64,000 bases of DNA from Flavihumibacter profundi (GCF_020076305.1 NZ_JAIQXE010000004.1:1-64000), one strand, 5' to 3'. Numbered from the stretch's first letter, positions 54,102 to 62,984 are shown. Program-made: numbers and translations. The notes: generated from the letters alone by a model not told the origin.

Positions 54102-55025
54102 TCAGATAACCCCACTTTCATAGCGAATACCTTTAAAATAATTTAGCTGCCGGCGGAATGTCTTCTTCTTAAACAAGCTGATAAGCCTTGCAGTTAATCC
54201 GGATATGGGGGAAAGAACAAAGATTCCTGTCAGCAATAATCTTTTAAAGAGTTTTACGCGGGGCATCCTTGCAGGATTTCCCCTTTCCCCTTTTTCACGG
54301 ATATAAGTAGCGAATTTCCTGAAATTGGTAATTGCTCTTTTTTCAAGTACGATAAGGGTTGGCTTTAGATGCACTGCGCCCGAATCGAGCAGTTTTTGCT
54401 GCAAATTATCAAATTGGCCGGTTTTAAGTGCATCCAGTATAATTGGGCCGAAACGGCTGGCGCCTTCGATATCACGTGTTTGTACACCAGCTTCTGGCAG
54501 CAGGCCTTTTGCCTCTTTCCGCCCGGTGAAAGTCCACCGTATTATTGTAAACAGGCTGATTAAATTGTGGTTGGTATCGGCCAGGACGATATTGCCTACA
54601 TGCCGGGCCCCGATTTTTTGCAAAGCACCTTTTACTTTTTCCTGGGCATTGAGCCACATATTACGAGAGCCGACAACAGTAATGACCGGTTTACCCGAAA
54701 GTACTGCTGCATAGCTGCTTTGCAGGAAGCTGGATGTTGGGATGGATGGCGATAAAAACCAGGGCTGGTACCCAAATATTACCAGGTCATAGGTTTTATC
54801 AGGAATTTGCAGGGGTTTTAATTCAACCGGAATTTCCTTTACACACTCGGGCATAGCATCAAAGAATTGCTCTGAGGTCCAGGGAAAAGGAAAATCCTGC
54901 ACCGGTTTATATTCAACTGTGGTTATCTCGGCTTCATTTGAAACAAGTTTCAGCATATTCCGGATAATATCACTTAATTGCCCGCTTTGTGTATAATAAA
55001 TAACTAAAATATTCTTCGATGCCAT
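54102..55025 (-). CDS. darA: DarA-like flavodoxin-fold protein
   Basis: 307 residues. Flavodoxin-like N-terminus ILVIYYTQSGQLSDIIRNML (residues 5-24) and a second strand pair DLVIFGYQPWFLSPSIP; VITVVGSRNMWLNAQEK follows. The C-terminal region has a hydrophobic stretch (LLLTGIFVLSPISGLTARLI) and a basic tail, so membrane attachment is possible. Such proteins next to DarB are annotated as the dialkylresorcinol condensing/aromatising enzyme DarA. First gene of the minus-strand operon, divergent from the ACP gene. Confidence 0.72.
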   Translation of the reverse strand: MASKNILVIYYTQSGQLSDIIRNMLKLVSNEAEITTVEYKPVQDFPFPWTSEQFFDAMPECVKEIPVELKPLQIPDKTYDLVIFGYQPWFLSPSIPTSSFLQSSYAAVLSGKPVITVVGSRNMWLNAQEKVKGALQKIGARHVGNIVLADTNHNLISLFTIIRWTFTGRKEAKGLLPEAGVQTRDIEGASRFGPIILDALKTGQFDNLQQKLLDSGAVHLKPTLIVLEKRAITNFRKFATYIREKGERGNPARMPRVKLFKRLLLTGIFVLSPISGLTARLISLFKKKTFRRQLNYFKGIRYESGVI

Positions 55026-55122
55026 AGATCATTATATAACTGCCCAAGTTAAATAATTCCATGGTTTCCCCCCATCCATTACATTTTTTTTTCCTGCAGG
55101 GCACGCTAATACTAAATATGGC

Positions 55123-55130
55123 TATTTTTG
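55123..55130 (+). promoter_or_regulatory. -7 promoter box for the ACP-ketosynthase operon
   Basis: TATTTTTG fits TAnnTTTG exactly and lies 24 bases before the ACP start at 55155. No TTG box is seen at the right distance upstream. Confidence 0.4.
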
Positions 55131-55154
55131 AGAACATTAATCAAAACGCCTTGA

Positions 55155-55412
55155 ATGGAAGATTTTAAACGTGCTTTGAAACTGCAGATAATTGAAGCAC
55201 TTAGCCTGCAGGGTATGCAACCTGAAGAGATAGACGATGATGCACCCCTGTTTGGCGACGGACTTGGTTTAGACAGTATAGATTCCCTTGAAATGATTGT
55301 ATTACTGGAACGCAATTATGGAATTAAAATAGAGGATCCGCGCGAAGGTCGCCGTGTATTTGAATCAATACAGGTAATGGCAGATTATATCCAGGCCAAC
55401 AGAAAAAAATAA
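55155..55412 (+). CDS. Acyl carrier protein
   Basis: 85 residues. Phosphopantetheine attachment Ser41 in GLGLDSIDSLEMIVLLE; acidic helices and a length typical of type II ACPs. Start at 55155 (MEDFKRALKL). It opens the plus-strand operon with two ketosynthase-type genes, 3 bp before the first. It corresponds by position to DarC or flexirubin-cluster ACPs, not to the housekeeping AcpP, whose usual neighbours (fabF, fabD) are absent. Confidence 0.9.
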   Translation: MEDFKRALKLQIIEALSLQGMQPEEIDDDAPLFGDGLGLDSIDSLEMIVLLERNYGIKIEDPREGRRVFESIQVMADYIQANRKK

Positions 55413-55415
55413 GAC

Positions 55416-56624
55416 ATGCGCAGCGTGTATGTGACTGGTATGGGAATTATTTCCGCCTTGGGAATTGGCGTAACTGAAAACCGGTCTGCGTTATTAGCCA
55501 TGCAATCCGGCATTTCGCATTCGAGCCACCTGAACAGTCTACTGAAAGACAAATTGCCGGCAGCAGAGATAAAAGAAGATACTGCGACCTTACATAATTT
55601 ACTCAGGTACCCTGGTCAATTATTTCCCAACCGGTTGGTCAGTATGGCCGCACTAGCTATGGAAGAGGCGCTCGGTGAAACTGCATATCAACCAGGAATG
55701 GGTAAAATGGGTTTCATCAACGCAACATCTGTTGGTGGCATGGCCGATGTTGAAGACCATTACACTGAATTGGTCGATCCTTCAAAAAGCGAAGCAGCTA
55801 TTAACCTGCTTGGTGATACACTCGATTGCGGACACTGCACAGAGGAACTAGCCCGGCATTTTCACCTGGCCAGGTTTATCGGAACCGTCAGTACTGCCTG
55901 TTCTTCTTCAGCTAACGCGCTGATGTATGGCGCCCGGCTGATCAGGAACGGAGTATTGGATGGTGCAATTTGTGGTGGCGCAGATACCCTCACCCGCTTT
56001 ACCCTGAACGGCTTTAACAGCCTTAAAAATATTGACAGGAACCCATGCAAACCATTTGATGCCAACAGGAACGGACTTAATCTTGGTGAAGGTGCGGCTT
56101 ACCTGGTTTTGGAATCAGAAGAAATGATGTACGCATCGGGTCGGAAACCGCTTGCGGTATTCAGCGGATTCTGCAATTACAATGAAGCCTTTCACCCGAC
56201 ATCACCATCACCCGAAGGAGAAGGCGCCTACCGGGCCATGAAAGGTGCCATTGAAATCGCCCAATTAAAAACCAGTGATATTTCCTACATCAATGCACAT
56301 GGTACAGCTACCATCAACAATGATATTGCTGAAGCTATAGCCATGAAAAAATTGTTTGGGGAAAATATGCCTGCGTTCAGTTCTACAAAATGTTATACGG
56401 GTCATACCCTGGCAGCCGCGGGAGCCATTGAAGCCATATTTTCAGTATTCAATATCCGGCATAATGAGTTGTACCCGGTTTTAAATTTTGAAACACCAAT
56501 GCCTGAGATAAAGCTATTACCCCTGACGGCAGTAAAAGAGCATACCTCAATTGAACATGTGTTAAGTAATTCATTTGGATTTGGCGGCAATAATGCCAGC
56601 CTCTTATTCAGTAAATATGCTTAG
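55416..56624 (+). CDS. FabF-type ketosynthase
   Basis: 402 residues. Complete condensing-enzyme triad: Cys162 in STACSSSANALMYGA, His295 in NAHGTATINND, His330 in STKCYTGHTLAAAG (with Lys325). It begins VYVTGMGIISALGIGV and ends in the KS signature SNSFGFGGNNASLLF. Type II elongation enzyme, likely acting with the ACP 3 bp upstream. The downstream KS-like gene overlaps it by 8 bases, the arrangement of KS-alpha/KS-beta pairs. Confidence 0.9.
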   Translation: MRSVYVTGMGIISALGIGVTENRSALLAMQSGISHSSHLNSLLKDKLPAAEIKEDTATLHNLLRYPGQLFPNRLVSMAALAMEEALGETAYQPGMGKMGFINATSVGGMADVEDHYTELVDPSKSEAAINLLGDTLDCGHCTEELARHFHLARFIGTVSTACSSSANALMYGARLIRNGVLDGAICGGADTLTRFTLNGFNSLKNIDRNPCKPFDANRNGLNLGEGAAYLVLESEEMMYASGRKPLAVFSGFCNYNEAFHPTSPSPEGEGAYRAMKGAIEIAQLKTSDISYINAHGTATINNDIAEAIAMKKLFGENMPAFSSTKCYTGHTLAAAGAIEAIFSVFNIRHNELYPVLNFETPMPEIKLLPLTAVKEHTSIEHVLSNSFGFGGNNASLLFSKYA

Positions 56625-57687
56625 CCCGGTTTATATACGATCTGCCCGTGCGATCTGCGCACAAGACACCTTCGGCAATAATGATTTGCCCGGGGAACTG
56701 ACGGAAGCAACAGGCAACAGTTTACATTACCTGCACCCGGATTACAGTAAATATTTTACGATCATGCAGCTGAGGCGAATGAGCCGTGTAACACGCACGG
56801 GCCTTGTTGCGGCAATTGAGAGTCTTGCTGATGCCGGCATAAAAAAACCTGAAGCAATCATCACAGGAACCGGTAAGGGCAGCATTTATGATACCGAAAA
56901 ATTCATCCAGAATATCCTCGAATTCCATGAAGGCACATTAAATCCCACCCCGTTTATCCAGTCAACTTATAATTCATTAAACGGATTAATAGGATTGCAA
57001 TACGGTGCAAGTTGTTACAATACAACTTATGTCCATCGTGGATTTTCGCTGGAGCTGGCCCTTACCGATGCAATGATGCTTTTACAGGAAGGGGAAATTG
57101 AACAGGCACTTGTAGGATGTTTTGAAGAGATATCCCCGGAACATTATATCATTAAGCAAAAACTGGGTGCATGGAAAAAGGAACCGGTTTCCTGCAGGGA
57201 ATTGATTGCGTCAAAAACTACAGGCAGTATAGCCGGCGAGGGTACATTCTTTTTTGTAGTACAAAAAAACAAAGCGGGTGCGCTGGCAAAACTGAGTGGA
57301 TTACGGATGTTATTTGAGCCAACAGTTGCTGCAGTTTTAGATGAACTGACCAGCCTGTTAAAGGAGCACCACCTGCGAAGGGAAGATATTGACCTGGTTA
57401 TACTGGGATATAACGGGGATGTGCGGCATAATCATTACTACGATGCAGTATTGGCTGCCAGTGATACCAGCACTTGCATACAATGCTTTAAACCTGCCTG
57501 CGGGGAATTTGACACTGCGGTTGGTTTTGCAGTATGGATGGCAGCTTGGGCAGCCCAACGCCAACAGGTTTTTCCCAGCCTTACCATCAGGCCCGCAATG
57601 AAGGGTCCCATAAAAAATATAATCATCTACAATCATTACCAGGCAAAGGACCATGTGCTTTACCTGCTGCAGCAGACAGAAGATTAA
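56617..57687 (+). CDS. Ketosynthase-like partner lacking the active site
   Basis: 356 residues from the start at 56617 (MLSPVYIRSARAICA), overlapping the KS stop by 8 bases. The fold is ketosynthase-like (GYNGD where HGT is expected, GEFDTAVGFAVW where GHT is expected), but the nucleophile position reads YVHRGFS with His140 in place of Cys, and the two catalytic His are absent. It is therefore probably a chain-length-factor-type (KS-beta) partner, not a condensing enzyme. The longer frame from 56575 only adds residues inside the KS gene. Confidence 0.8.
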   Translation: MLSPVYIRSARAICAQDTFGNNDLPGELTEATGNSLHYLHPDYSKYFTIMQLRRMSRVTRTGLVAAIESLADAGIKKPEAIITGTGKGSIYDTEKFIQNILEFHEGTLNPTPFIQSTYNSLNGLIGLQYGASCYNTTYVHRGFSLELALTDAMMLLQEGEIEQALVGCFEEISPEHYIIKQKLGAWKKEPVSCRELIASKTTGSIAGEGTFFFVVQKNKAGALAKLSGLRMLFEPTVAAVLDELTSLLKEHHLRREDIDLVILGYNGDVRHNHYYDAVLAASDTSTCIQCFKPACGEFDTAVGFAVWMAAWAAQRQQVFPSLTIRPAMKGPIKNIIIYNHYQAKDHVLYLLQQTED

Positions 57688-57698
57688 GATCCAGGACA

Positions 57699-57729
57699 CA
57701 AAAAAAGCCGCAATAAAATTGCGGCTTAA
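57699..57729 (-). terminator. Terminator after rplL
   Basis: AAGCCGCAA (57705-57713), loop TAAAA, TTGCGGCTT (57719-57727); on the minus strand a run of about seven T follows. It ends the ribosomal-protein transcript 20 bases past rplL, so rplL and rpoB are not in one transcription unit. It may weakly serve the convergent ketosynthase operon too. Confidence 0.85.
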
Positions 57730-57748
57730 TTATTCAGGTTGAACAGGA

Positions 57749-58120
57749 TTAGTTGATTTCTACATCAGCACCTGCTTCTTTCAGTTTGTTAGCGATATCA
57801 TCAGCTTCTGCTTTAGATACACCTTCTTTAACTGCTTTAGGAGCACCGTCAACTAGTTCTTTAGCTTCTTTCAGTCCAAGACCAGTAAGGTCTTTAACGA
57901 TTTTCACTACGTTCAGTTTAGAAGCACCACCGCTTTTCAGGATTACATTGAAAGCAGTTTTTTCTTCTACAACAGCTGCGCCAGCGCCTTCTGCTGCTAC
58001 TACTACTGCAGCTGCAGCAGGTTCGATACCGTACTCGGATTTCAGAAAATCAGCCAGTTCCTGTACTTCTTTTACAGTGAGGCTTACCAGTTGTTCAGCT
58101 AATACTTTTACGTCTGCCAT
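57749..58120 (-). CDS. rplL: Ribosomal protein L7/L12
   Basis: 123 residues: N-terminal dimerisation helices ([20 protein letters not shown]), Ala-rich hinge ([20 protein letters not shown]), and the conserved C-terminal domain with [20 protein letters not shown] and [14 protein letters not shown]. Stalk protein recruiting translation GTPases. 106 bp after rplJ. Normally followed by rpoB; here a terminator follows. Confidence 0.97.
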   Translation of the reverse strand: MADVKVLAEQLVSLTVKEVQELADFLKSEYGIEPAAAAVVVAAEGAGAAVVEEKTAFNVILKSGGASKLNVVKIVKDLTGLGLKEAKELVDGAPKAVKEGVSKAEADDIANKLKEAGADVEIN

Positions 58121-58226
58121 GGTTTAAAATTTTTACCGTCTTCACAGCCTGTTGCTCCGACGGCAGGTTTTAAAAAAATTCTAAAATACACCCCTTCAGG
58201 CAGGGGAATTATTTGTTGTTAAAAAA

Positions 58227-58793
58227 TTATTCTGCAGGTGCAGCAGGTGCTTCCGGAGCAGCTGGTGCTTCAGGTGCTGGTGCAGCTTCTGCAACAACAT
58301 CCGCTTTTTTACCTTTTTCGAGCAAAGCAGCGATAACGCGCTGTGCAGGAGCTTGCAACAGGCCAATAACCTCACCAATGAGTTCATTTTTGGTTTTGAT
58401 TTTGGTCAGGGCTTTCAGTTGGTCATCGCCGATATATACATCTCCGTTGATAAAAGCTGCCTTCAATACCGGACGTTCAGTCTTACTTGACGTACGGAAT
58501 GAAGTGATGATCATCGCCGGATCTTTGGGATTTTCACTGAATAACAATGCAGTTACATTGTTCAGTGCTTCATAAACACCGCTGTATTTTTCAGCGTCCA
58601 GTGATTCCAGTGCCTTTTTGATCAGGGTGTTCTTAGCTACTTTCATTTCCACCTGCTTATCAAAGCAATGGCCACGAAGCTTAGTCACCTGTGCAACGGT
58701 AAGGCTTTCTGTATCGGTGATATAAAAATTATTGTATTGAGAGAACTTGCTTTTCAGCAGTTCAATCACTTCTTGTTTTTGATCTTTAGTCAT
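58227..58793 (-). CDS. rplJ: Ribosomal protein L10
   Basis: 188 residues; LRGHCFDKQVEMKVAKNTLI and NPKDPAMIITSFRTSSK are typical of L10, which anchors L7/L12 dimers on 23S rRNA. The C-terminus is an Ala/Glu/Pro-rich tail (EAAPAPEAPAAPEAPAAPAE). Spacing to rplA is 45 bp, too short for the long L10 leader known from other bacteria. Confidence 0.96.
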   Translation of the reverse strand: MTKDQKQEVIELLKSKFSQYNNFYITDTESLTVAQVTKLRGHCFDKQVEMKVAKNTLIKKALESLDAEKYSGVYEALNNVTALLFSENPKDPAMIITSFRTSSKTERPVLKAAFINGDVYIGDDQLKALTKIKTKNELIGEVIGLLQAPAQRVIAALLEKGKKADVVAEAAPAPEAPAAPEAPAAPAE

Positions 58794-58838
58794 ACCGCAA
58801 AATTTATTTCTGCCTCTTAAAGGAGAACGGTTTGTAAA

Positions 58839-59531
58839 TTAGTGAATGAATGTTTTGGTGTCGATGATGATACCCGGACTCATTGTGCTGGCCATGCTAA
58901 CGCCTTTCAGGTAAGTACCTTTGGCAGTAGCTGGTTTCAGTTTAATGATAGCGTTGATCAGCTCCTGGCTGTTCTCGGCAATTTTATCCGGACCAAAACT
59001 TACGCGACCGATGGAAGCGTGAACGATACCTGCTTTATCAACCTTGAAAGCAATTTTACCGCCTTTCACTTCATTAACTGCGCCAGCAACATCGTTGGTA
59101 ACTGTACCGGTCTTAGGGTTCGGCATCAGGTTACGTGGTCCGAGTACTTTACCCAGTTTACCGATTTTCGGCATCACTGAAGGCGTAGCGATGATTACAT
59201 CGATATCCGTCCAGCCGCTTTCAATCTTCTGGATAAACTCATCTAAACCAACCAGGTCAGCACCTGCTGCTTTAGCATCGTTCTCTTTATCTGGGGTACA
59301 AAGTACAAGTACACGTTTTGTTTTACCTGTACCATGCGGAAGGGTAACTGTACCGCGAACAGCCTGGTCGGCTTTCTTCGGGTCAACACCCAAGCGGATA
59401 TGCAGGTCAACAGAAGCATCGAACTTTGCGATATTCACTTCCTTCACGAGTGAAGAAGCTTCTTTCAGTGAATAAATTTTATTGGAATCAACCTTAGGGT
59501 TAACTGCTTTTCTTTTTTTAGTGATAGCCAT
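58839..59531 (-). CDS. rplA: Ribosomal protein L1
   Basis: 230 residues; [20 protein letters not shown] at the N-terminus and [20 protein letters not shown] in the second domain. Binds 23S rRNA at the L1 stalk and may repress its own operon in other bacteria. 26 bp after rplK. Confidence 0.97.
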   Translation of the reverse strand: MAITKKRKAVNPKVDSNKIYSLKEASSLVKEVNIAKFDASVDLHIRLGVDPKKADQAVRGTVTLPHGTGKTKRVLVLCTPDKENDAKAAGADLVGLDEFIQKIESGWTDIDVIIATPSVMPKIGKLGKVLGPRNLMPNPKTGTVTNDVAGAVNEVKGGKIAFKVDKAGIVHASIGRVSFGPDKIAENSQELINAIIKLKPATAKGTYLKGVSMASTMSPGIIIDTKTFIH

Positions 59532-59557
59532 TGCTCAAAAGTTTTTGTGTTTCACAA

Positions 59558-60001
59558 TTAATTTTCCCATGGAGCAACACCATCAACAGTGATGCCCATG
59601 CTACGTGCTGTACCGGCTACCATTTTCATGGCACTTTCCACGGTGAAGCAGTTCAGGTCAGGCATTTTATCCTTCGCAATTGCTTCTACCTGGGCCCAGG
59701 TAACTTTTCCAACTTTTGAACGGTTAGGCTCTTTAGAACCACTCTGCAGTTTAGCAGCTTCCAGTAATTGAACAGAAGCGGGAGGGGTCTTAATAATAAA
59801 GTCAAATGACTTGTCGGAGTACACTGTAATTAATACAGGCAGTACTTTCCCCATTTTGTCCTGGGTTCTTGCATTGAACTGCTTGCAGAACTCCATAATG
59901 TTCACGCCCTTAGAACCGAGGGCTGGACCGATGGGGGGTGCAGGGTTGGCTTGTCCGCCTTTACACTGCAACTTTACGAAACCGGAGATTTCTTTTGCCA
60001 T
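59558..60001 (-). CDS. rplK: Ribosomal protein L11
   Basis: 147 residues from the start at 60001 ([20 protein letters not shown]); a frame open to 60037 only adds residues outside the family. [20 protein letters not shown] and [11 protein letters not shown] are conserved. GTPase-centre protein. First gene of its own transcription unit, with a promoter at 60120-60150. Confidence 0.97.
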   Translation of the reverse strand: MAKEISGFVKLQCKGGQANPAPPIGPALGSKGVNIMEFCKQFNARTQDKMGKVLPVLITVYSDKSFDFIIKTPPASVQLLEAAKLQSGSKEPNRSKVGKVTWAQVEAIAKDKMPDLNCFTVESAMKMVAGTARSMGITVDGVAPWEN

Positions 60002-60119
60002 TGTAATATGTTTTTTTGGTGATAGCGCCTTTCTCAAATAAACTGTAAGTAATTGACTAACAGCTTCTAAGGATTGGCTCCCAAATCCAATTCGAAAAAA
60101 GAACTAATGATTGGGGACG

Positions 60120-60150
60120 CAAAGTTAAGCAAATAACCAGATTTGACAAA
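60120..60150 (-). promoter_or_regulatory. Promoter of rplKAJL
   Basis: On the minus strand TTTG (60150-60147), 19 bases, TAACTTTG (60127-60120): both boxes exact and the spacing canonical. It abuts the terminator after nusG. Confidence 0.75.
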
Positions 60151-60177
60151 TAAAAAAGCCACCATCAGGTGGCTTTT
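60151..60177 (-). terminator. Terminator between nusG and rplK
   Basis: AAAAAGCCACC, loop ATCA, GGTGGCTTTTT; symmetrical, with a T-run on the minus strand. It lies about 18 bases past the nusG stop and directly before the rplK promoter. Confidence 0.85.
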
Positions 60178-60194
60178 TCTGGTATTATGATCAA

Positions 60195-60761
60195 TCAGGA
60201 TAGTTTCTCTACCTGCATATAATTAAGTTCAACCGGTGTAGACCTACCGAAGATCTTAACAGTGACTTTCAGTTTTTTCTTCTCGTCGTTCACTTCTTCG
60301 ATAATACCGTTGAAGTCATTGAATGGACCTTCAATGATCTTAATGGTTTCTCCGACGATGAATGGTTCGCTCATGCTCATACCTCCTGCTTCGCTCATCT
60401 CGTCCATTTTACCCAGCATCTTGTTCACTTCTGCCTTACGGAGAGCAATAGGGTTTTCCTTTCCAAGGAAATGGATTACATTACTGGTATTCTTGATGGT
60501 ATCGCGCAGGTCATCACTCAATTTTCCTTCAACGATTTCGATCATTACATAGCCAGGGTAATAGTTACGTTCGCGCATTACTTTTTTACCGTTCTGCACT
60601 TTATATACTTTTTCCACCGGAAGAAAGACCTGCCTAACCACTTCACTCCATCCACCGCGGCTGATTTCCTTATCCAGGTATTCTTTGACCTTACGTTCCT
60701 TGCCGCTTACGACACGCAGCACATACCATTTGGTCTCTTGTTGGTTAACGATTTCTTCCAT
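60195..60761 (-). CDS. nusG: Transcription antitermination factor NusG
   Basis: 188 residues from the start at 60761 (MEEIVNQQETKWYVLRVVSG). NGN domain with RNYYPGYVMIEI; KOW motif GETIKIIEGPFNDFNGIIEE near the C-terminus. The start ATG overlaps the secE stop in TAATG, a coupled pair. Confidence 0.95.
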   Translation of the reverse strand: MEEIVNQQETKWYVLRVVSGKERKVKEYLDKEISRGGWSEVVRQVFLPVEKVYKVQNGKKVMRERNYYPGYVMIEIVEGKLSDDLRDTIKNTSNVIHFLGKENPIALRKAEVNKMLGKMDEMSEAGGMSMSEPFIVGETIKIIEGPFNDFNGIIEEVNDEKKKLKVTVKIFGRSTPVELNYMQVEKLS

Positions 60762-60955
60762 TATGCAAAGAATGAATAGATGAGTTTCAATAAAGAATTT
60801 GAAGCGAAGTCCATCAGCCAAACGATCAGGGTGATCAGCAGCGATGCTACCAATACAATAATGGTAGATTGTTGCAGTTGAATCCAGGTAGGCCAGGTCA
60901 CTTTTTCAACCAGCTCCTTATAAGACTCGCTGAAGTATGAAGTTATTTTATTCAT
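60761..60955 (-). CDS. secE: Preprotein translocase subunit SecE
   Basis: 64 residues: amphipathic N-terminus (YFSESYKELVEKVTWPTW) and one membrane span (STIIVLVASLLITLIVWLMD). The short one-span form of the SecYEG stabilising subunit. Its stop overlaps the nusG ATG. Confidence 0.93.
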   Translation of the reverse strand: MNKITSYFSESYKELVEKVTWPTWIQLQQSTIIVLVASLLITLIVWLMDFASNSLLKLIYSFFA

Positions 60956-61080
60956 TCAAAAAAATTTTATGGCTCGGTTTCAGGATACCAGATTATGAAT
61001 ATAAGTTAACAGAAACAAAAGAACTCAATAAGCCGGAGACTTATTGAGCCGCTGCAAAGTAATGAATTACTGTCAACTTG

Positions 61081-61151
61081 CACGGGCAACAGGATTCGAA
61101 CCCGTATCAAAGGTTTTGGAGACCTCTATTCTACCATTGAACTATGCCCGT
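61081..61151 (-). tRNA. trnW: tRNA-Trp (CCA)
   Basis: On the minus strand: acceptor ACGGGCA/TGCCCGT, D-loop GTTCAATGGTAG, anticodon loop CTCCAAA (CCA), T-loop GGTTCGAATCC. 71 bases, no encoded CCA end. It lies between tuf and secE. Confidence 0.95.
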
Positions 61152-61157
61152 AAAATG

Positions 61158-61226
61158 AAAGTCAAAAGTAAAAATTCAAAAGTAAAGAGGGGTTTAACCT
61201 CTTTTACTTTCAAATTTTTACTTTGT
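61158..61226. repeat. Heptad-type AT-rich hairpin between tuf and tRNA-Trp
   Basis: GTCAAAA, GTAAAAA, TTCAAAA, GTAAAGA then GGGG, with the inverted arm CCTCTTTTACTTTCAAATTTT. The central stem pairs AAAGTAAA-GAGG across a GTTTAA loop. The repeat period and symmetry match the other heptad loci, with A/T replacing G/C. Confidence 0.6.
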
Positions 61227-61239
61227 ATTATGCTGAAAA

Positions 61240-62427
61240 TTACTTCAGGATTTCAGTTACCTGTCCGGCACCTACGGTACGGCCACCTTCGCGGATAGCG
61301 AATTTCAGACCTTTTTCCATAGCAATCGGTTGAATCAGGGTAACTTTCAGGTTGGTGTTATCACCAGGCATCACCATTTCAGTTCCTTCAGCAAGTGTAC
61401 ACTCACCAGTTACGTCAGTTGTACGGAAGTAGAACTGAGGGCGATACTTGTTAAAGAACGGAGTGTGACGGCCACCTTCTTCTTTGCTCAGTACGTATAC
61501 TTCACCACGGAATTCAGTGTGCGGGGTAATTGAACCTGGCTTACAGATTACCATACCACGACGGATTTGTGATTTTTCAATACCGCGGAGCAGCAGACCG
61601 GCGTTATCCCCAGCTTCACCTTCATCCAACAGTTTTTTGAACATCTCAACACCGGTAACGGTAGAAGTCATGGCAGCTGGCATAAGACCTACGATCTCAA
61701 CACCTTCACCAACTTTAATACGACCGCGCTCGATACGACCGGTAGCAACAGTACCACGACCTGTGATAGAGAATACATCCTCTACAGACATCAGGAATGG
61801 CATATCAACCGGGCGAGGAGGCAATGGAATATAGCTGTCAACAGCTTCCATCAGCTCATCGATTTTCTTAACCCACTTTTCTTCTCCAGCCAATGCGCCG
61901 GTAGCAGAACCCTGGATGATTGGGGTATTGTCACCATCGAATCCATAAGAACTCAACAGGTCACGGATTTCCATTTCAACCAGTTCCAGCAATTCAGGAT
62001 CATCAACCAGGTCAACTTTATTCATGAATACAACGATCTGAGGTACACCTACCTGGCGGGCCAGTAGGATGTGCTCTTTCGTTTGAGGCATTGGACCATC
62101 GGTAGCAGCCACAACCAGGATCGCGCCGTCCATCTGAGCAGCACCGGTAATCATGTTCTTCACATAATCAGCGTGACCAGGACAGTCAACGTGAGCATAG
62201 TGACGGTTAGCTGTCTGATATTCAACGTGTGCAGTATTAATAGTGATACCACGCTCTTTTTCTTCGGGCGCACCATCAATTTCATCATACTTCTTCGCTG
62301 TAGCCAATCCTTTAGCTGCAAGGATAGAAGTAATAGCTGCTGTCAAGGTGGTTTTACCATGATCAACGTGGCCAATAGTACCTACGTTAACGTGGGGCTT
62401 TTCCCTCTTAAAGGTCTCTTTTGCCAT
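61240..62427 (-). CDS. tuf: Elongation factor Tu
   Basis: 395 residues. G1 GHVDHGKTT (about 18-26), switch I with [13 protein letters not shown]3 DCPGHADY, G4 NKVD, then the beta-barrel domains 2 and 3 ([20 protein letters not shown]). Follows four tRNA genes, as in the E. coli tufB operon. Confidence 0.98.
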   Translation of the reverse strand: MAKETFKREKPHVNVGTIGHVDHGKTTLTAAITSILAAKGLATAKKYDEIDGAPEEKERGITINTAHVEYQTANRHYAHVDCPGHADYVKNMITGAAQMDGAILVVAATDGPMPQTKEHILLARQVGVPQIVVFMNKVDLVDDPELLELVEMEIRDLLSSYGFDGDNTPIIQGSATGALAGEEKWVKKIDELMEAVDSYIPLPPRPVDMPFLMSVEDVFSITGRGTVATGRIERGRIKVGEGVEIVGLMPAAMTSTVTGVEMFKKLLDEGEAGDNAGLLLRGIEKSQIRRGMVICKPGSITPHTEFRGEVYVLSKEEGGRHTPFFNKYRPQFYFRTTDVTGECTLAEGTEMVMPGDNTNLKVTLIQPIAMEKGLKFAIREGGRTVGAGQVTEILK

Positions 62428-62494
62428 TTTATTTGTTTTTAAGTTGTCTTTTAAAATTGGAAGTCCCGAGGGCCTTCATATAATTTTGTGCCTG

Positions 62495-62502
62495 CAAAGA
62501 TA
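62495..62502 (-). promoter_or_regulatory. -7 promoter box upstream of tuf
   Basis: On the minus strand TATCTTTG fits the consensus exactly, about 68 bases before the tuf ATG. No TTG box at 19-21 bases was seen. tuf may use both this and the tRNA promoter. Confidence 0.35.
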
Positions 62503-62619
62503 CAGAATAGCAACCGCATAGCCTGCCTGGCACATTTCAACATTTTGATTCAACTGACCCCCGAAAAATTGCTACACTTCACAAAGCATATAAGAACAGT
62601 TCGGTTTTCAGCTCTTAAG

Positions 62620-62691
<72 letters not shown>

Positions 62692-62728
62692 GTAAAAACG
62701 GTTAGTTGTGGTCGCAAACTAAAATCTG

Positions 62729-62801
62729 AGCGGAAGACGAGTCTCGAACTCGCAACCTATAGCTTGGAAGGCTATCGCTCTACCAATTGAGCTACTTCCG
62801 C
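62729..62801 (-). tRNA. trnG: tRNA-Gly (TCC)
   Basis: Acceptor GCGGAAG/CTTCCGC, anticodon loop CTTCCAA (TCC), T-loop AGTTCGAGACT. 73 bases. Confidence 0.96.
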
Positions 62802-62901
62802 TTATTGTTTTCCTTGTCAACACCTGAAAAACTAAATGCACTCCCGGGAATGCTGTAAAGAACTTTTGCCTCCGCCCTTGCATTTACAAGGATTGGAAAC
62901 G

Positions 62902-62984
62902 TGGGCAGGAGAGGATTCGAACCTCTGAAGTCGAAAGACAGCGGATTTACAGTCCGCCCCATTTGGCCGCTCTGGAACCTGCCC
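62902..62984 (-). tRNA. trnY: tRNA-Tyr (GTA)
   Basis: Acceptor GGGCAGG/CCTGCCC, anticodon loop CTGTAAA (GTA), long variable arm, T-loop GGTTCGAATCC. 83 bases, class II tRNA. Confidence 0.96.
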
